DNA of 64,000 nucleotides from Lota lota (Eukaryota; Chordata; Actinopteri; Gadiformes; Lotidae): assembly GCA_026745465.1 (NCBI GenBank), contig JACYXH010000312.1, positions 2,709,542 through 2,773,541 on the forward strand, in the 5' to 3' direction. Made by a program: the position numbers and the translations under genes. Every line of letters begins with the position of its first letter. Position 1 is the first letter of the stretch. The notes beneath the pieces are model-generated. The model made no database searches and was not told where the DNA came from. It saw only the letters and a list, made by a program, of their open reading frames with translations. Below are positions 1-21,300 of this stretch, piece after piece.

Positions 1-2384
1 TGTACCTTTTACTATTCAATAAATTAGGAGAGCTATAGCAAAATCTGGATTAACATCTCCAGGGAAAGACCAAATGTGTTATATAATGTTAAAACATTCA
101 GGGGGTCAGACTTTTAGGAATATATAATAAAGTATGGGAGGAAGGAAAGTTACTTATCAGTTGGAAATATGCAGTTATTATACCTATAATAAAACCAGGA
201 AAGGACCCAGCAAGTCCAACAAGCTACAGACCAATTGCACTTACTTTACATGTTGGGGAAATAATGGAAAGGATGATTACAGAGAGAATGACATTCTATA
301 TAGAAAGTAGAGGATTGTTTTCTCCTTACCAGAGTGGGTGTAGGAAAGAGAGGGGAACAATGGATCCAGTCATGTGTTTGGAGACAGAAATGAGGTTAGC
401 CCAAATTAATAAAGAATCCATAATGGCAGTGTTTTTTGATGTAGAGAAAGCATATGATATGGTTTGGAAAGAAGGATTAATGATTCACTTAGATAAAAGG
501 GGAATAACAGGAATAACTTTTAATTGGATTAAATATTTTTTATTTGATAGATCTCTTCAGGTTAAGATGTGAATAGCAGTGTCTAATGGATACAAGGTTG
601 ACAACGGAACTCCTCAGGGCAGTGTGATCGGCCCAATAGTTTTTTTCGTTGTGATTAATGATGTGTATTCCAACATAAATTGTGAAATAGGAAGATTGTT
701 ATTTGTCAATGATGGGGACTTATAGAAAAGGGGGAAGAATTTAACATTAACTGAAGGGAAGAATGAAGAAGCAGTTAAGAGTGGTTGAGAAATGGTCGCG
801 CTCATGGGGATTTAGGTTTTCAGTTGAGAATACTAAAGTGATGGTATTTGCTAGGAAGAAGGTAAGAGGGGCTGATGTAAAGATGTTTGGGAAACCATTA
901 GAACAGGTAAGCATTTTTTGTTTGTTTTTTTTTGGGGGGGGGGGGGGTTATTTGATACAAAGTTGACCTGGAGTGATCATATAAATAAGATAGTGAGAAA
1001 ATGCAATATAGTCCTAAATGTAATAAGATGTCTAGGGGAGCAAGTAGTAGTTCTGTGAGGAAAATGTATGTTGCTTTCAAAAGATCAGTGATTGATTATG
1101 GAAATGTAGTATACAGGTCAGCAGCAAAAACATTGTTGAAGAAGCTGGAAGGGATACAAAGTCAGGCACTAAGATTATGCTGTGAGGCCATTAAGACTTC
1201 TCCAGCTATGGCAGTCCAATTGGAGATGGGAGAAATACCTAAGATACAAGCAGCTAATGATGAATTATTGGGCAAGTCTACAATGGCACAAGGAAGAAGA
1301 TCATCCAACTGTGAAGGCAACTGTCCATGCTGGGAAAGTGGGAAAGCGAAGGGAAAATGTTATGTTTGGGCAGTAAGTAAAATGGCAAAATAAATGGGAA
1401 AACATGAGAAAAGATACAGCTCCATAGTACCTTACCCAGTGACTTCGATATGGTTATTTCCCCCTGTGTACTTCAATTTTTATATTCAAGAGAAAATAAA
1501 GAGAGATGAAGGAAAAAGAAACTGGGCAGATGTAGTAGATGAAAGATTAAGAACAACACATACAACTTTTATTTCAGTATATACATATCAAAGGAACCTA
1601 AGAATGGAAATACTGGGTTTACTTTTATTGTACCGGATTTGAAGATCAACATTGAGGAAAGAACACCAGATCACTTAACAGTATTTACAGTTGAGATGTT
1701 AGCTATTGTAACTGCATTGCAGTGGATAGAGCAAAGTAAGCCAAAAAAAAAGAAGGTAATATTATGCTCAGACTCGTTATCAGCGCTGGAATCATTGCAG
1801 TCCATGTCCTCCCAAAACAGACCAGATATGCTCTATGAAATATTTGAAACACTGACTACATCATACAGAAACAGCAGTCAGGTTTATGTGGATACCTGCT
1901 CATAGGGGCATTGAAATGGAACGAAGGAAGGAAAGGGTGTCATCTATATAGAATAAAGCAAAACGTGGGATGAATGCAAACAATAGGAAAAAAACTCCAG
2001 AAAGCAAACAATCATATCAAGATTGAGGTTAGGACATACAGCGTTAAATAAAACAATGCATTTAATGGGGAAACATGTGGCTTAGAAGAAGAATCTGTTG
2101 AATGTGTCATCAGTCGCTGCCAGAAGTATAAAACACAGAAAAGTTAAATAATGAAATAAAGAAATGTGGAGTTAAGAGTATTGCATCTCAAGAATTTATT
2201 CAGCATTGAGGCCTTGTTTGAGTTTTTAAAAGAAAGAGGGCTAATAAAGAGAATTTAGTTGATTTGTTTTGTTGTTAGGGAGGTCTGGCCCACATCGCCA
2301 GCATAGTAGGTGGCGGTAATGCACCATAATGCCAGACGTCATACGCCATTATACAAAAGAAGAAGAAGAAGAAGGAAGAAGAAA
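1..2384 (+). mobile_element. Decayed I/Nimb-type LINE (non-LTR retrotransposon), 5'-truncated
   Basis: Reverse-transcriptase remnants are read in several frames. From about 170 there is a stretch with KPGKDP and SYRPIAL (RT motifs 1-2), then FFDVEKAYD (catalytic block A, about 433-460), then GTPQGSVIGP (block B, about 608-637). The YADD-type box is replaced by VNDGD near 705. A ribonuclease H-like piece with the CSDSLSALE motif lies at about 1640-1905. RT followed by RNase H, and a 3' end with GGTGGCGGTAATGCACC and a GAA-rich tail (about 2357-2384), fit the I/Nimb clade of fish LINEs. Stops and frameshifts interrupt the reading, for example a stop near 570 and frame changes near 725 and 930-945, where a T/G homopolymer has expanded. 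It is dead. The 5' part lies outside the window or was lost. Confidence 0.85.
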
Positions 2385-2497
2385 TTGATTGTCGGATGTC
2401 GTTTACACTATTCGTTCTGTTGTACGGAGAGCATCGCGTTGTGTTTTCTATTTAAGCAACGTTTCTCTTGCCTAACGGAGCGTGACCTACACACAAG
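2385..2497 (+). other. gtf2e2: Candidate non-coding first exon/promoter of gtf2e2
   Basis: This stretch is CpG-richer than its surroundings. It has a TATTTAA-like box at about 2449-2455 and ends in a good donor, CACACAAG|GTAAAGT, at 2497/2498. The first gtf2e2 coding exon begins at a splice acceptor (5079/5080), so a 5' non-coding exon must lie upstream, and this is the best candidate I see. There is no direct proof. The true first exon could also lie between 4020 and 5040. Confidence 0.25.
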
Positions 2498-2739
2498 GTA
2501 AAGTAAGGATGACAACGTTCGTTAGCTCCACGCAGCTAGCATGCCGACCCCACCGTCGACACAACTTTTGGCAATCGAGTTGATGAAGTGATGTCATGAG
2601 AAAGCGTGCGACAAGATGAAGCCTTATGTGGCGAGACACTGTTGTGGCGAGACACTGTTGTGGCGAGACACTGTTGTGTCTCAACCATCTGGTTAAACCC
2701 TGCGAGAGGCGTGCTCGCGACTCCTGGTACTGGTCTAAG

Positions 2740-4020
2740 TAGCTCCTAGCTCTGTTGGTAATGTTAGTACTATTGTAATGTAGTATCACACTAATACACA
2801 GTCAACATACGGTCAGTTCTAGCCTTTTATAGAGCTAGGTAGCTCCTAGCTCTGTTGATAATGTTAGTACTATTGTAATGTAGTATCACACTAATACACA
2901 ATCAACATACTGTCAGTTCTAAGCTTAAGAGAGCTAGGTAGCTCTTAGCTCTACATACAACTGGTAGGATTCTGATGTAGTATTATACTAATACACAATC
3001 TAAATACTGTCAGTTCTAGCCTTTTATAGAGCTAGGTAGCTCCTAGCTCTGTTGATAATGTTAGTACTATTGTAATGTAGTATCACACTAATACACAATC
3101 AACATACTGTCAGTTCTAAGCTTAAGAGAGCTAGGTAGCTCTTAGCTCTACATACAACTGGTAGTATTCTGATGTAGTATTATACTAATACACAATCTAA
3201 ATACTGTCAGTTCTAGCCTTTTATAGAGCTAGGTAGCTCCTAGCTCTGTTGGTAATGTTAGTACTATTGTAATGTAGTATCACACTAATACACAGTCAAC
3301 ATACGGTCAGTTCTAGCCTTTTATAGAGCTAGGTAGCTCCTAGCTCTGTTGGTAATGTTAGTACTATTGTAATGTAGTATCACACTAATACACAATCAAC
3401 ATACTGTCAGTTCTAAGCTTTTATAGAGCTAGGTAGCTCCTAGCTCTGTTGGTAATGTTAGTACTATTGTAATGTAGTATCACACTAATACACAGTCAAC
3501 ATACTGTCAGTTCTAAGCTTTTATAAAGCTAGGTAGCTCCTAGCTCTGTTGGTAATGTTAGTACTATTGTAATGTAGTGTCACACTAATACACAATCAAC
3601 ATACTGTCAGTTCTAGCCTTTTATAGAGCTAGGTAGCTCCTAGCTCTACATACAACTGGTACTGTTCTGATGTAGTATCACACTAATACACAATCTAAAT
3701 ACTGTCAGTTCTAGCCTTTTATAGAGCTAGGTAGCTCCTAGCTCTGTTGGTAATGTTAGTACTATTGTAATGTAGTATCACACTAATACACAGTCAACAT
3801 ACTGTCAGTTCTAGCCTTTTATAGAGCTAGGTAGCTCTACATACAACTGGTACTGTTCTGATGTAGTATCACACTAATACACAATCTAAATACTGTCAGT
3901 TCTAGCCTTTTATAGAGCTAGGTAGCTCTTAGCTCTACATACAACTGGTACTGTTCTGATGTAGTATTACACTAATACACAATCTAAATACTGTCAGTTC
4001 TAGGCGTTTATAGAGCTAGG
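2740..4020. repeat. ~99-bp satellite/tandem array, about 13 copies
   Basis: Copies start with AGAGCTAGGTAGCTC at 2831, 2930, 3028 and so on, giving a period of 98-100 bp. Two subtypes alternate irregularly. One has a middle segment with CTGTTGGTAATGTTAGTAC; the other has CTACATACAACTGGTACTG. Both share CACTAATACACA and CTGTCAGTTCTA. AGAGCTAGGTAGCTCCTAGCTCT is an imperfect palindrome at each junction. No coding potential is seen. Confidence 0.93.
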
Positions 4021-4640
4021 GCACAGCTCTATTCATAGACCTAATTAAACAAGTAGGAGATGGCCAAACTGTTGACTGGATGAACGTTACGCTATTTTAC
4101 ATAGTTAATTAGGTATTCACAGTGTATCTGTGGATACCTATTGTTAATGTCGGGTTTGGGTATTATTATTAGTATTATTATTCCGGATTGGGTAACGCCT
4201 ATATCTCCGCGGTGGGCTGGTCAAACGTTTTCATTTTCAATCAGTTTGGGGGATATGTTCATATTCCCGGTAAGCAGGTCTCGAAAAGGTTTAAACGATC
4301 GGTACGTCCGCCCCTGTGGGTGAACATGTCTGAAGCTTGGTGTACATGCCTTATTTCACATGCTGAACACCTTTGCCTCTGGGACCATAATGTCCGTCAG
4401 GGTAGATTATGCTGTACAGTGAGAATTTCGTGAAAGCGTCAAACATTTTCTTCTCCAGACCCATAGCCTCAAATGAAAAGCGGATTTGATATTCATGATC
4501 TATGGGCTTGTCTGAGCTTAAATTGAAAGGGGATTTTTGGATAAAATCTGGCTGAGTTATGGCCAGTCAAAATATGCAAATTATCGTACATTATTATATC
4601 AACCACAAGTCAGCTTCAGAAGGGGGCAGACACTTGCACT
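4021..4640. other. Unassigned intergenic sequence between the satellite and gtf2e2
   Basis: I see no convincing exon or named repeat here. Short open frames (about 4141-4433) show no recognisable protein. The stretch may be part of an old transposon, but no terminal repeats were identified. Confidence 0.4.
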
Positions 4641-4817
4641 TGGACATAGGGTCGCCGGTTCAAGTCTGACCTCGACCATGCATTTTGTGAGACATGGCAT
4701 GGACATAGGGTCGCCGGTTCAAGTCTGACCTCGACCATGCATTTTGTGAGACATGGCATGGACATAGGGTCGCAGGTTCAAGTCTGACCTCGACCATGCA
4801 TTTTGCGAGACATGGCA
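4640..4817. repeat. 60-bp tandem repeat, three copies, with a tRNA B-box-like core
   Basis: Three near-identical units each contain GACATAGGGTCGCCGGTTCA, then AGTCTGACCTCGACCATGCA, then TTTTGTGAGACATGG. The core GGTTCAAGTCT resembles the RNA polymerase III B box (GGTTCRANYCC). No A box or cloverleaf is visible, so it is not a tRNA gene. It is probably a locally amplified tRNA-derived SINE fragment. Confidence 0.75.
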
Positions 4818-5084
4818 GTAATGAGTAATGGCTACACCCGTGATTCGCTTGAAAAGGGCGGCCGCTGGGATAGGCGGTGCGTGGGCTGTGAATACCTTGT
4901 GTGACTGCTTGCAGTCCTAGTTTTGTACTTATAATTCTGGTCTTATGGAGTGTATGTAAGTATAGCCACTGTATTAATCTCATATCCGAGCAGTGTTACC
5001 CCTTTAAGTAGGGCTATTATCTAGTCAATGAAAAGACTCCTTCACCCGAGTCTTATGCATTGTGATTGTGTTTTAACAGTGGAG

Positions 5085-14979
<9,895 letters not shown>

Positions 14980-15785
14980 TGCTGGCTGGCCTAAGAGCAA
15001 GGATGCAGGAGCTTTAGCCCAGGGGACATTGGCCTTGTACGCCTCTACAACCCAGACTGTTGAATGGTTCTTAAGTGTTTACTGGTGGTTTTATTGTGTT
15101 ACTTTGAGTTCATTCTTTATGTTGAATTATCAAAGTTCCCGATTAAACAAACTATCGATCCCATCATTGCTTCAGTGATCGTCGATAATGGACGGACTCA
15201 CAAGTATTGTTACACAAGACTTACTGCATAACTACTGTCCTTATTGGGATACTAAAATCACTTGATACTAAAAACACAAACAAGAATACTACGGAGTTGA
15301 ATTGTGGTTGACACTGCAGTGGCTAGAAAGTCAAATGTTCAAAAGGACACAGGGACCAATTTGTTATTAAAACTATAGTTTCAGTATGCTGCATACTACA
15401 CTGAAGTACAGACCATTTGTTTTCATACATTTTTGAATTTCTTCGCTGTATTGGAACCGGTCTGTTCACTTTTTAAGGTGTTGATTAGGCTGATGCCTAA
15501 ATGCTTCAGCTTTATCAATACCAGTGATGTTCAGATAAAGGCAACTACTCATATGGGTTTGTGTGTGTCAATTTACTGCATGACCTGGTTGAAGAACCCA
15601 ATACAACACTGTTTACTCCCCTCATACAAACCAGGAGAAATTCAACATGTAACTTTCATAAGCTTACCCTTGAGAAAATAGGATCTTGATTGTTTGATCT
15701 TTAAAATCATTTTCATTAACCTTTTCATAGTTTATACTGCAGTAGTTTATTTCCATGAAATAAAAACCAATTTTTAAAGCATTTA
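14980..15785 (+). other. gtf2e2: gtf2e2 3' UTR
   Basis: This is non-coding sequence after the TAA at 14977-14979. Candidate poly(A) signals are ATTAAA at 15142-15147 and AATAAA at 15759-15764. The end is inferred from the distal signal and would run into the 3' UTR of dctn6 on the other strand. Confidence 0.6.
15746..15764. terminator. Bidirectional polyadenylation element between gtf2e2 and dctn6
   Basis: The sequence TTTATTTCCATGAAATAAA is nearly its own reverse complement. It gives AATAAA on the plus strand (15759-15764) and AATAAA on the minus strand (15751-15746). It lies between the two convergent stop codons, 0.8 kb from that of gtf2e2 and 0.2 kb from that of dctn6. Confidence 0.6.
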
Positions 15786-15978
15786 ATTAGATATAGAAAA
15801 TCTAAAGCACTATAAGAGAGATTTCTAGTCAAACGAGTAGAAAATATTTGTTTTAGCATTAACAAAGGAGAGCATTAACTACCAAAGCAGCCTGAATTTT
15901 CAGTACTATATACATTTGCACTTTGAGGAATAAAAGAAGCCTGTACTTTTATAAATAGGACATTCCTAGTAGATTGTT

Positions 15979-17885
15979 TTAGCTAGGGTTGTGGCTAGCC
16001 TTGACGGTTTTCTTTAAGTGGTGGTAGTTGGGCAGAATCTTCATCAAAAAGTCCAGCTGGAGCGTCTGGGGCTGTAGGAGGAAATGTGAACAAAATGTTG
16101 ACGTACAGCACGTACATCCATAGTAAAACAAACGGAAACCCCACACGTCTGCAAACTATTTTTGGTTGTTGCAGGTGTGCTCACGAAAAACACACTTTTT
16201 GTTGTTTCGCTGCGAAAACAAACATTGAAATCCACTTCTTGTGCCTCATTGGTTTTTACGAGTGTGGACACGTTTGGAGTGCTGCGCTCAGACCGTAGAC
16301 AACCCAGGATGACTTTGTCAAATAAAACGACAAGGCGACACAAGAAGTGGATTTACTTTGTACTTGGTTTCAAAAAACGTATCAGTGCGTTTATCATGAG
16401 GAAATACACATACAGCAGACATCTTCAAATAACTGGTTAGACATTGGAAAGTGGTTAAAAGGTACAGAGATTCGTCCCCAGCCTTCCGCGCAGGGAACCG
16501 TGAGGGACTCCACAGTGACTTCACATGATCAGACAGCGCAGGGGAGGCACATATGTGCCTAGGCTTTATATTACTTTGCAGGGTATTTATTAAGTAGGCA
16601 TGTTAAAGACTTAAGTCATCCGCACAAATGTGAAGAATCTAGAAAAGGTGATGCACCATAGGATGGCATACCTGCGGTCTCTCAGTTTGAACTCTCCTCA
16701 GACACCCAGAGCCATAGAGGACCGTGTTATCAGGGATGACCTCACAGGTGTTCACTTGGCAGAAGGCACCAATGATGCATCCACTGGTAAGGATAACATT
16801 TCTACCCACGTCAGCTAGATACCGGGACAGAAGAATATGTTTATGTAGAATTTTACATCCAAATAGTTGTGTTTTACTTTTCCTTCAATTTTACAGACTG
16901 TAATACACACCTTTAGATTCGATGACGTTGTTGTCCCCAATTTTCAGAGCTTGCGATACTATGGGTGATTGGTTAAGGTAAACTTCATCTATGATAACTC
17001 ACAATTTCTAAAGGCTGCACAACCTAAACATGTACCGGTATTGTGTAATCAAAAAGGTTTTGGGTCCAGGATTTGGTCCCTCTATGATAACATAAAAGGA
17101 TACCACATCCCACTTCAAACACATTGTTAATACCGATGGTCATGGTCTTTGGTTCCACTCCCTCAGAATCAGGCATGATATTTTCTGGGTAACTAATGGA
17201 CAATCAAGGAAAGCAGACAGACAATTAAGAATTGAAATGCATGTAGAACGAAGACGAAATTCATGCAACATATCAATACTGGCTATAGACAAGTCGACGA
17301 CACAAATACAACAAATTACCCATTAATAATGAGAGCCTGCTCCTCTATCAAATTCCCTTCCCCGATCACGATGGGCCCTGCTTCTGCAATGATCCGTGCT
17401 TTGGGGTGGACCACTGTCCTGGGCCCTACGGGCACAAAACAATACATCTCACTGTGGTAGAGTAAACAGTACTAAACAGACAGGTCCCAGACCGTTTTAA
17501 TTAATTGTGGTAGGGATCATATAGCAAGATAATTACTAAAATAAAATGGGTGAACATGTTACTCATTAAACACTGCCCATTACCAATCGTAACATCTCCT
17601 TTGATTTCACTTTCGACACACACAACTGCTCCAGCAGCTATTTTGACGCTATAGAAGACAAAAACACATAGTGTGGGTTAGATTATGAAAGACTATGAAA
17701 GGTTTTGCTAATGCTACCGGTGCACACTTAGCTAGTGGAGCTAACTTAAGGTTACTTTACCCAAAGAAAAGCAACGGTAATCGATGTTATAATTTGAGGT
17801 CTGTCAAAAGTATGCCAACAAATAAAGTGTAGGGATAGTTATGGAGAATATGTTACCTTTTCTGTAAGTTTTGTTTATCTGTCAT
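15979..17885 (-). CDS. dctn6: Dynactin subunit 6 (p27)
   Basis: Exons in transcript order are 17885-17857, 17648-17584, 17425-17320, 17192-17104, 16958-16911, 16814-16672 and 16071-15979. All are GT-AG and in frame, giving 190 residues, the same as human. The protein is part of the pointed-end complex of dynactin, the dynein activator. It folds as a left-handed parallel beta-helix, and the hexapeptide-type repeats are visible, for example [35 protein letters not shown] and [19 protein letters not shown]. The C-terminal [18 protein letters not shown] is nearly identical to human. The last residues, KASHNPS, differ from the mammalian tail and lack its Thr-Pro. It is head-to-head with hgsnat and convergent with gtf2e2. 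A minus-strand AATAAA lies at 15751-15746. Confidence 0.97.
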
Positions 17886-18315
17886 AGTGAACGATTCAGG
17901 GAGGAGCACTTCTTGCTCGGAAATCGATTTATAATCCTCTACATCGTTGCTTGTGCGCATGCGTTAGCTTTCACCCCCTGTAAATTCAAAGGAATATTTG
18001 CTGAAGCTTTAACTTTGTTATTATTTCATATTTCCTTGGCATATTATCTCAAACAAAGTCATTAAACTACTACTATTCATTGGAACACCGATAAACTGAC
18101 CACATAAATGGGTGCAGGTGTAGGTGTAGTTTAGACACAAACGCTTGACCTGACGGTACTTTGTACCTCCTCTCTCCCACTACCCTGTCAAAACAAGTAG
18201 AGACCGGAAGAAGCTGATGTTCGGGATAAGGAGAAAAAAGAGCCAAGTTGAGTCGGCGGACTGCGAGAAAGAGACAAGAGAAAGAGACAATCAAAGAACT
18301 GATGTTGTTAAGATA
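17886..18315. promoter_or_regulatory. Bidirectional promoter between dctn6 and hgsnat
   Basis: Only 430 bp separate the two start codons. The interval contains TGCGCATGCG at 17954-17963, which matches the core of the NRF1 palindrome (YGCGCAYGCGC) except for its last base. NRF1 sites are typical of bidirectional housekeeping promoters. No TATA box is obvious. Confidence 0.65.
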
Positions 18316-21300
18316 ATGCCCCAACCACAGAACCATGAGTCGCATTTCATTTCAAGCATTGCTTTGGTTGTAGCCCTCTGTGTCGTTCCTTTAACAGCTG
18401 ACATATCTTCACGTAAGTATCGTACATTTAAATCCTTTTGCTAACATTAGTAGCAACCAAATCCATCTCGGAAGTCCCGTTCCTCACACACGAAAGATCG
18501 ACTAAACTTAGAAAAGTCTCGCAGTAATCGCTCAGGAATGTCATGTGTACAATACCAACCAAACAACCACAAATAGTCTTAAATTATACATTGAAAGATT
18601 GGAATGATTGGGCGCAGTAAGTGGAGAAGTGGTCTTACGTTTTTGAACTTCCCTCCAAAGGAATAGTTAATCTTCTTAGAACCCCATTGATCTAGCATGT
18701 GACCACGGGTCCTTGCTTCACATGCCTGGTTATGGACAGTAGCTTTCAGGCTAGCCCGTAGTCTTAACAGCTTCGTTTCAGTTGTCTGGCTACATGCTTC
18801 ACCACCTGAGATCGATGAGGTACGTTCAGCTTTCTGTATACAAAAGCAGCCATTCAAAACTTGCCCCATAGTAAAGGTTGCCTCTTTAATATAACAGACA
18901 AACTAGCCTCACTGGTATTTACTGAACTTCGATAAGACAGACTGTGTCAGTGTCTTTTGAAAACACAGTGGATTCACACATTGGTGTGGTCTGATGAGGA
19001 TGGTTGGAAGACGATATCTTTCCAGTGGAGTTATCCAGTTGTAAACAAACGGATGTCAATGGAACAGATTGTCATTGTATGCATGTCTCTCCGTGTATTC
19101 AGCTTCTCTCCCACATCGTAAATCAATGTCGCTGAAAATGGATGAGGCATTTCTCACGGTCAACAATGAGTTAGAGGCCAAATTGGTGGTGTCCTGGATG
19201 TCTAACCACTGCTATCAGGTAGGCTTATTCCCTTTCAATGCCCCACATAGGACTAAGAATGGATTCGTTTTTGACTGAGATTAATTACACATATATGGAC
19301 AATTACATTACACAAGTATTAATGCTGTCACGATTATCATGATGTTGGTGTATTTATTGTTATTGTTGGTCTCTGTCAGTGCTTGTACCAGACCTTGGGG
19401 CTGGTTCCTGCAGGTCCGGGACCTGGCATGTCCAGCTCTGGAGACTTCATAGTGGGTACGCAACATGGCATCACCCTGCAGCTGAACAACTCTGATGTGA
19501 ATGTGGAGCTCTGCAGGTAGGCTCAATACATGTAGATACATGCCCACCAAGTTCTTTGTAATAAAATGCTTATAAAAGGTTATTTATTTAAATACCAAGA
19601 ATAGCACATACAACGTATTTCATTCAATGTTTGATTTGCATATTATTTGAGACAATTATGTTTTCATATATCAACGTTTCAACAAATTCAATGTCCTATA
19701 ACGTTGAATTTGCTCCAAAGGCTGTTTTTAATGGCTGGGCACCGTGACGTCTCTTCCTCAGGGTTCCATTCTCCTTTGGGGAGCACGGCAACTACGCTCT
19801 CTGGGTGAAGAACCTGAATAACTCCTCAGTAGTGAACTGCTCCATGGTCACTCACTCAGACCCTGTTAACAGTTACCTGCGTATGTTTTGTGAAGTCTAT
19901 TTATTACTCAAATTATTACTCTAAATTATGATGTATGATATATGTATATATGATATTCTATATATTCTGAAATCTCTCCACAGCAATCCTGGTAGCGTTC
20001 TTCTTGTTTGCTGGACTAAGCATACTGTTGGCCATCGGTGGTGCAATAATAAAGTAATTAATTATCCATTCTATTATAGTATTTATCTGTATTGCATTTG
20101 GTAACTTGTGGTATTTTTATCTGTAAAAGTATTCCAACATGAGAAACGTAACATATGTGCCACATTTGAACGCATTAACCTCCATTGCATGAATTCAGTT
20201 GTGATTAGTTAGTACTAGTGTGCATTAGACACTGTGTTGGTGATTGCAGTGGCAAAGGAACTCATTTACTTATTTTTTCCCAGGCTAGATGTGGTCAGGG
20301 GTTTGATTCTCAGGCTGAGCAATTCCATGGAAACGGAGAGGCTCATCAACTCGGTGAGTATGTCTGTGCGTGTCTTGTGGTTGATGATTGGTTATCAGTG
20401 TACTTGCTTTGATTGGATGGCTGGTAGCTCAAGGGGAAAAGGAATTAAGGAATGAGAACGAATGAATGAAAATGATGCATTATTTTATGCAGATGGCTTC
20501 AGTAGCACAGAAACGGTGATTTGATGAAACGGTGAACGGACATTTCTGTAAATCTGCTATTGTTCACTGGCTAACTTACACGTTTCTTCTTGCATGACTG
20601 CGATGGAAAAAGTGCATGACACGCATGACTTAATGCTCTGAATGGATTAATCATGCATTTCCATGTGTAAATGCGGCCCCAGAGTCTTGTGTCTCATGTG
20701 TATCGTGTTCCCTCTCCAGGAGCTGGGATCACCAGGCAGGCTGGTGGAGTCGAGCAACGACAACATCCTGCCTCCACCAAGTGTCCTCGGCAGAAGGCTA
20801 CGATCTCTGGACACATTTAGAGGGTACCCCCATCTGCCACATGCAACAAAAACACACCAACACACCAATTGATAATTGCCATTATTGTTTAACATCACTT
20901 GATGGTGGTTATGATCTGCTGACCGTTGTGTAATTAAGGAATGGGCTTGCAGTGTATTGTCGTCATCATCTTTCTAGATGTATTTAACTCATGTCACTAA
21001 TTTGTAGCTATTTTACTGCAGCCGGCCACCTAACCCTTTTCGCCAAAATTATTTAAACGATCTAAATATCAATCTAGCTATAAAGAATAAAACCCGACAG
21101 CTCAATTAACCCAGGTATTTTTGGTCTGTTCAAATTGTGATTTTCTTGCCTGTTTTTTCACAAACACCACGGCTATGGTGAACATTAGACGTACTGCAGT
21201 AGTCTAGGCATGGCTTGTAGGTTAGTTTGCATATGCATCTTCACATTCCAAACCAAATGCTGTTGAGCAATGCTGTGTTGTATCTGCTCGCCTAGGATGT

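Noticed and set aside
4640-4817. tRNA gene cluster
   Set aside because: Only a B-box-like core is present; no A box, acceptor stem or cloverleaf.
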